Source: Chromatocurvus sp964613795 (GTDB taxonomy: Bacteria > Pseudomonadota > Gammaproteobacteria > Pseudomonadales > Halieaceae). From it: a stretch of 64,000 bases of DNA. The position numbers were made by a program, and so were the translations under genes. Under the pieces are notes generated by a model. The model searched no databases and was not told the DNA's origin. It saw only the letters and a program-made list of their open reading frames with translations. Every line of letters begins with the position of its first letter. Position 1 is the stretch's first letter. The stretch is from positions 186,001-250,000 of the forward strand of contig CAZTJR010000001.1 in NCBI GenBank assembly GCA_964613795.1, in the 5' to 3' direction. This document shows, piece by piece, positions 60,508 through 64,000 of this stretch.

Positions 60508-60600
60508 TAATCGTTACCGCCAGCGCAATCCGTGAAGCGATTGTCTGACGCGGTTGTGGCCTGATAAGTCCGAGCTCAGGCAGAGCAGTCGCTACGCACT

Positions 60601-60631
60601 AAAAAGCCCCCACCCCTAACGGGCAGAGGCT
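60601..60631 (-). terminator. Rho-independent terminator of the small heat-shock gene
   Basis: Read on the minus strand, AGCCTCTGCCC pairs with GGGTGGGGGCT over 11 positions (some G-U) around a GTTAG loop, followed by TTTTT. It lies 37 bases after the Hsp20 stop. On the plus strand there is no T-run, so it does not serve the suf operon. Confidence 0.75.
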
Positions 60632-60667
60632 AACAACATAACGGCGCCGCGCTGGCAGCGCCTGAAA

Positions 60668-61126
60668 TCAGGCGGCGTCCTGCTGTGCCAGTCGCTCGGT
60701 ACCGCGTCCGCCGTCAATCGCGATGCGTCGGGGTTTCATGGCCTCGGGAATCTCCCTCTCAAGCTCCACATGCAGCAGACCGTTCTCGAGTCGAGCCCCA
60801 TTCACCTTGACGTGCTCGGCGAGCTGGAACTTACGCTCAAAATTGCGCGCTGCAATACCCTGGTACAGGAAGTTCGGCTCACTGTCGGCGGACTCCTGTC
60901 GCCCGGTAATCAACAGCGTATTCTGTTCGCTGGTAATGTCCAGCTCGTCTTCCCGAAAACCTGCCACCGCCATGGTGATGCGGTATTTGTTCTCCTCAAC
61001 CAACTCGATATTGTAGGGTGGGAAACTTGGTTTGCTGTCCCGTGCCACGCTGTCTAGCAGGGATGCCATGCGGTCAAAGCCGATGGCCGATTGGTAGAGC
61101 GGTGAAAAATCGATGGTATTGCGCAT
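60668..61126 (-). CDS. Small heat-shock protein (Hsp20/IbpA family)
   Basis: The start is the ATG at 61126, preceded by GGAGG at 8 bases; the ATG at 61141 would include that ribosome site in the gene. The 152-residue protein has an IbpA-like N-terminus (RNTIDFSPLYQSAIGFDRM), an alpha-crystallin domain (about residues 35-125, with YRITMAVAGFREDELDI and the GIAARNFERKFQLAEHV segment) and a C-terminal IxI-like element in PRRIAIDGG. It holds unfolded proteins for refolding by DnaK/ClpB. It has its own heat-shock-like promoter and terminator. Confidence 0.94.
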   Translation of the reverse strand: MRNTIDFSPLYQSAIGFDRMASLLDSVARDSKPSFPPYNIELVEENKYRITMAVAGFREDELDITSEQNTLLITGRQESADSEPNFLYQGIAARNFERKFQLAEHVKVNGARLENGLLHVELEREIPEAMKPRRIAIDGGRGTERLAQQDAA

Positions 61127-61192
61127 GTCACTATCCTCCATTGAGAAGCAATATGTGGTGAGCGGGCCTCGTCGAGCACCCGCGGTTCCAGA

Positions 61193-61219
61193 GATAGTGG
61201 CGCGGAGATATTTTTCAAG
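61193..61219 (-). promoter_or_regulatory. Heat-shock (sigma32-like) promoter of the hsp20 gene
   Basis: On the minus strand CTTGAAA (61219-61213) exactly matches the sigma32 -35. After 12 bases CCACTATC (61200-61193) is a partial match to the CCCCATNT -10. The REP-like copy 5 begins right upstream of the -35. Confidence 0.55.
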
Positions 61220-61221
61220 GG

Positions 61222-61268
61222 GGGGTCAGCTTCCAGCGGGACCTGTCCCCAAAAAGAGACCTGACCCC
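61222..61268. repeat. REP-like palindrome, copy 5, inside the crtD 3' end
   Basis: This copy is degenerate: GGGGTCAGCTTCC, AGC, GGGACCTGTCCCC, then AAAAAGA and an extra half-site GACCTGACCCC. On the minus strand it encodes the last residues of CrtD (GSGLFLGTGPAGS) and its stop TGA (61226-61228). Confidence 0.75.
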
Positions 61269-62764
61269 ACAGAGTCGTCGAGCAGCGCGCGGGCTGCAAG
61301 CCGCCCGGACATCGCCGCCATCGGCACGCCCGGACCAGGGTGTGCGGAGCCGCCGGCGAGATACAGCCCCGGTATCCGGCTGCGCGCGCCGGGGCGGGCG
61401 AAGCTCGCCATCATGCCGTGGGAGGCTCGTCCGTAAATGGCGCCGCCGGAGGCGGGGAACAGCGCGTTGAAGTCCTCTGGACGCGTTGCCACACAGTGTG
61501 CCTCATTGAAGTCCAGAGACAGGCCGCAATCGTCCAGCAGGGCGAGGGTGCGTTCGCGCAGGCTATCCATCTGTGTCCCGGACAGGCTGCTGCGATCGCC
61601 ATCGGCGGGTGCATTGATCAGCAACAGTAGCCGTTCGGCTGCCCCTTCATCCAAAGCTGTTCTGTCAGTGCCCGGCATGCGATCCTGGGCGCAAAGATAA
61701 ACTGTGGGCGCCTCGGTCACCCGGCGGTCCCGGAAAATACTCTGGAACTCGCGCGGGTAATCGCTTGCGAAGAACACGTTGTGGTAATCCAGCGCAAAGC
61801 CACGTGGGCGACCATGAATGCACCAGGTCACTGCCGACAGGCTGCGCCTGTTCGCGGTGACCCCGCGGGTGGCGCGCCGTGCGCTGGACCCCAGCAGGCC
61901 GCCGGCCAGTGCCGACACATCGCCATTGAATACCACATGGCTCGCGGCCAGGATTTCGCCATTTGCCAGGGTCACCCCGTTGGCCCGGCCCCCGGCCATG
62001 TCGATGGCACTGACCTCGCTATCGAAACGGTAGTCAACGCCCAGAGATTCGCCGAGTCTCTGCAGCGCAAGCGCCAGTGCGCGCATACCACCGTCGACCA
62101 GCCATACGCCGTCCTGCTCGACATGAGCAACCAGCATCAGCGTGGCCGGGGTGTGCAAAGGTGAAGAGCCGACATAGGTGGAGTAGCGTCCGAACAGCTG
62201 GCGCAGACGGGGATCGCTGAAGTGATCGCCGAGCGCCCCCCACAGGGTTCGAAAGGGCTGAGTGCGCCACATGGCGTCGAGTCGCGACAGACCTACCCGT
62301 CGCACCAGGCCGATGGGCGTTGGTCGCTGGTCGGCAATGAAAGTGTCGCGCAGCGTGCGATAGATGTCTTCGCTGCGCCGACAGAAATCAAGATAACCCT
62401 GGGCGTTGCTGGCATCCGAGAATGCCTCAATCGCCGCGGCGCTGCGTTCGATATCTGCAAACAGGTCGAGCTCACCCCCATCACGCCAGGCGTGCCTCGC
62501 CAGGCGCTGGGCTGGTACCAGTCCGAGGCTGTCTGTCAGCGATGCGCCGGCTTCCCTGAACAGATCTTCAAAGATCCAGCGCATGGTGAAAACCGTGGGG
62601 CCGGCGTCAATGCCCTGTCCCGCCACCGGCACCTGACGCATTTTCCCGCCGGGTTCTGCAGCGCGTTCAACCACGGTCACCGCTCTGCCGGCCCGGGCCA
62701 GGTCGACTGCCGCAGCGAGGCCGCCGACACCGGCACCGACGACGATAACCGGTGCCTTGCTCAT
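61226..62764 (-). CDS. crtD: Phytoene-desaturase family protein, probable 1-hydroxycarotenoid 3,4-desaturase CrtD
   Basis: The start is the ATG at 62764, overlapping the upstream membrane-protein stop (ATGA); the longer open frame to 63085 is a shadow of that gene. The 512-residue flavoprotein has the dinucleotide motif VVGAGVGGLAAAVDLARAG, the ERAAEPGGKM segment and the C-terminal carotenoid-desaturase motif (GLYLAGGSAHPGPGVPMAAM). The GIDAGPTVFTMRWIFEDLF region and the HPGPGVPMA form point to CrtD rather than CrtI. CrtD introduces the 3,4 double bond of spirilloxanthin-type carotenoids. The C-terminal tail is repeat-derived. Confidence 0.83.
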   Translation of the reverse strand: MSKAPVIVVGAGVGGLAAAVDLARAGRAVTVVERAAEPGGKMRQVPVAGQGIDAGPTVFTMRWIFEDLFREAGASLTDSLGLVPAQRLARHAWRDGGELDLFADIERSAAAIEAFSDASNAQGYLDFCRRSEDIYRTLRDTFIADQRPTPIGLVRRVGLSRLDAMWRTQPFRTLWGALGDHFSDPRLRQLFGRYSTYVGSSPLHTPATLMLVAHVEQDGVWLVDGGMRALALALQRLGESLGVDYRFDSEVSAIDMAGGRANGVTLANGEILAASHVVFNGDVSALAGGLLGSSARRATRGVTANRRSLSAVTWCIHGRPRGFALDYHNVFFASDYPREFQSIFRDRRVTEAPTVYLCAQDRMPGTDRTALDEGAAERLLLLINAPADGDRSSLSGTQMDSLRERTLALLDDCGLSLDFNEAHCVATRPEDFNALFPASGGAIYGRASHGMMASFARPGARSRIPGLYLAGGSAHPGPGVPMAAMSGRLAARALLDDSVGSGLFLGTGPAGS

Positions 62765-63507
62765 GTAGCAGCCACCGGTGAGCGCTGCATTCTGCGTGTG
62801 ATGGCACGCTGATGGTAGATAATCAGAAACAGGCCCGTGATGAGCGGTACTGACCACAGCGCCGGCGTCAGCGCGAGTTCCGGGATAAAGCGCACGGCAC
62901 CGAAGGCGAAGAACGCGGTATAGACGGAGATACCCGCGCCAACCAGTGACTTGATGTGCTCCTTGAGGCGATCGACAGGGCGCGGGCGGGGTTTGTATAG
63001 AAACCAGAGGTTGGTGGCGACAGTCGCAAAGCCGACCAGGGAAATCGCCATCATCAGCGGCTGCCGGATCAGCCAGCCCTGCCATAGACAGTTGACCGAT
63101 GCCGCGGTCAGAAGAACCTGTAGCAACAGGTTGTGCCAGGCGCGATTGGCGCTGTGGTCGCGACGATTGTTAATGCAAAGCCACCCCTGCCAGGCGAGGT
63201 TCACCGTGAGGGTGGCCAGGTACAGCATCATCCAGCCAAAAATACCGCGTATCACGGCGGGATTGGAAAATTCGGGGTGTGTTGCCAGCTGTGGATGGGT
63301 GCCTACCGGGTCGCTCAGCGTGGTGGCTGCGATGCCGACAGCCAGCGTGCCGGTGATCAGCATCATGTAGGTAAACAGACGACCCCAGCGGGCGTGATTT
63401 CTGCCGCCCTTGCGGCTGGCAATCGGTACCCAGAAACTGGCAAGGCCGATGCTGCCGGTGGCGATATGCATGGCAACGAGAAGTTCAAACAGCTGATGAC
63501 TCGACAT
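62761..63507 (-). CDS. DUF2306-like integral membrane protein
   Basis: A 248-residue protein with about seven hydrophobic helices and AGGA 6 bases before the ATG. The N-terminal pattern (MHIATGSIGL...FWVPIASRKGG..HARWGR) resembles DUF2306-type membrane proteins, which carry His residues near the membrane that might bind haem. There is no assignable function. It overlaps crtD by four bases and is divergent from a cytochrome P450 gene with only 50 bases between them, so a role in carotenoid or membrane redox modification is possible. Confidence 0.7.
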   Translation of the reverse strand: MSSHQLFELLVAMHIATGSIGLASFWVPIASRKGGRNHARWGRLFTYMMLITGTLAVGIAATTLSDPVGTHPQLATHPEFSNPAVIRGIFGWMMLYLATLTVNLAWQGWLCINNRRDHSANRAWHNLLLQVLLTAASVNCLWQGWLIRQPLMMAISLVGFATVATNLWFLYKPRPRPVDRLKEHIKSLVGAGISVYTAFFAFGAVRFIPELALTPALWSVPLITGLFLIIYHQRAITRRMQRSPVAAT

Positions 63508-63557
63508 CGAGATTCCTACATCCGATACTGGCTGCCCGCGTTGCCGCCAGTTCTGTT

Positions 63558-64000
63558 ATGCCCGACAGTAAAGCCTATTATCCGCCAAAACCCAACTCTC
63601 TGTGGTCGGTCGCGGCCCTGATGCGGGTCCTCTGGCGTGGCGATGGGAATCTGCTGGAATTGCTGCCCGCGGCTGCCTATCGCTTTGACATCGGTAATCT
63701 GGGCTATTCGCGCCGCTCGACGGTGCTGTTCAACCGCCCTGACCTGATTCGCGAAATCCTGAAAGATCCGTCAGGCATTTTCCCGAAAAGTGACCTCATG
63801 GTAAATGCCCTGGAGCCACTGATCGGCCAGTCGATATTCGTGACAGATGGTGAGCGCTGGCGGCGGCAGCGATCGATGATCGACCCCGCGTTCAGTCTGA
63901 TGCGTATCGGACACGCTTTCGCGGCCATGCGAGCTGCCGTGGACGATTACGAAATCCATCTTGACGGTATTGCCGCTCGCGGCGAACCCCTGTCGCTTGA
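63558..64000 (+). CDS. Cytochrome P450, N-terminal part (3' end outside window)
   Basis: An open frame from the ATG at 63558 runs off the window without a stop, giving 147 codons. The start MPDSKAYYPPKPNSLW, the FNRPDLIREIL segment, and the helix-C region TDGERWRRQRSMIDPAF (WxxxR, binding a haem propionate) identify a P450. The haem-cysteine region lies beyond the window. No ribosome site is obvious. It is divergent from the membrane-protein/crtD pair, so a carotenoid-hydroxylating P450 is plausible but unproven. Confidence 0.85.
   Translation, partial: MPDSKAYYPPKPNSLWSVAALMRVLWRGDGNLLELLPAAAYRFDIGNLGYSRRSTVLFNRPDLIREILKDPSGIFPKSDLMVNALEPLIGQSIFVTDGERWRRQRSMIDPAFSLMRIGHAFAAMRAAVDDYEIHLDGIAARGEPLSL

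Overview
The window is a stretch of bacterial chromosome, GC-rich and densely coded, from what looks like an aerobic, probably marine, gammaproteobacterium. The clues are a gammaproteobacterial-type tRNA-Val with encoded CCA, DbpA, PlsB, IscR-led suf genes, SelO, Cho, a WS/DGAT lipid-storage acyltransferase, CrtD and many TonB-dependent receptors (TBDRs). A Halieaceae- or Woeseiaceae-like bacterium would fit, but this is inferred from gene content only. I see no phage, insertion sequence, CRISPR array or rRNA, and no gene-free gap over about 290 bases. Region 1-27009 is a protein/peptide-scavenging island made of three modules. Module A (+): the C-terminal part of a TBDR cut by the window edge, a secreted alpha/beta hydrolase, an M20 peptidase and a Tat-exported M24 peptidase. 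Module B (+): TBDR, S9 prolyl-type peptidase, M1 lipoprotein aminopeptidase, M24 peptidase. Module C (-): TBDR, Tat-exported PhoD-like phosphatase, DUF885 hydrolase, S15/CocE-type hydrolase, M1 aminopeptidase, M24 peptidase. Every module starts with a TBDR and ends with an M24 (Xaa-Pro-type) peptidase. B and C converge on a terminator near 15860. Nearly all products carry export signals, so together they look like a periplasmic/outer-membrane system for taking up and trimming peptides, with a bias to proline-containing ones. No regulator or inner-membrane transporter lies inside the island. Region 27239-48242 is mainly housekeeping: tRNA-Val(GAC), dbpA, a secreted amidohydrolase, a 2OG-Fe(II) oxygenase, the DUF2868/DUF3482-GTPase pair, a single-chain PyrD-PyrK-like dihydroorotate dehydrogenase coupled to a methyltransferase, selO, a D-aminoacylase-like amidohydrolase, two divergent c-di-GMP proteins, a glycine-zipper lipoprotein, an AsmA-like protein, a photolyase overlapping cho, and a DUF6482 protein. 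Region 48259-53593 holds a membrane-anchored retropepsin-like protease, plsB, a WS/DGAT acyltransferase with an unusual basic tail, and a TetR regulator. Region 53734-60507 is a complete iscR-sufBCDS-sufA-like-sufT-sufE operon with a convincing promoter overlapped by an IscR-type site. Region 60601-64000 holds a small heat-shock protein with a heat-shock-like promoter and its own terminator, crtD, a membrane protein, and the start of a cytochrome P450 that runs off the window, probably a carotenoid-tailoring locus. A family of short palindromes (core GGGGTCAGGTCC / GGACCTGACCCC) occurs five times. Two copies supply the final codons and stop of dbpA and crtD, two flank dbpA, and one sits in a divergent promoter region.
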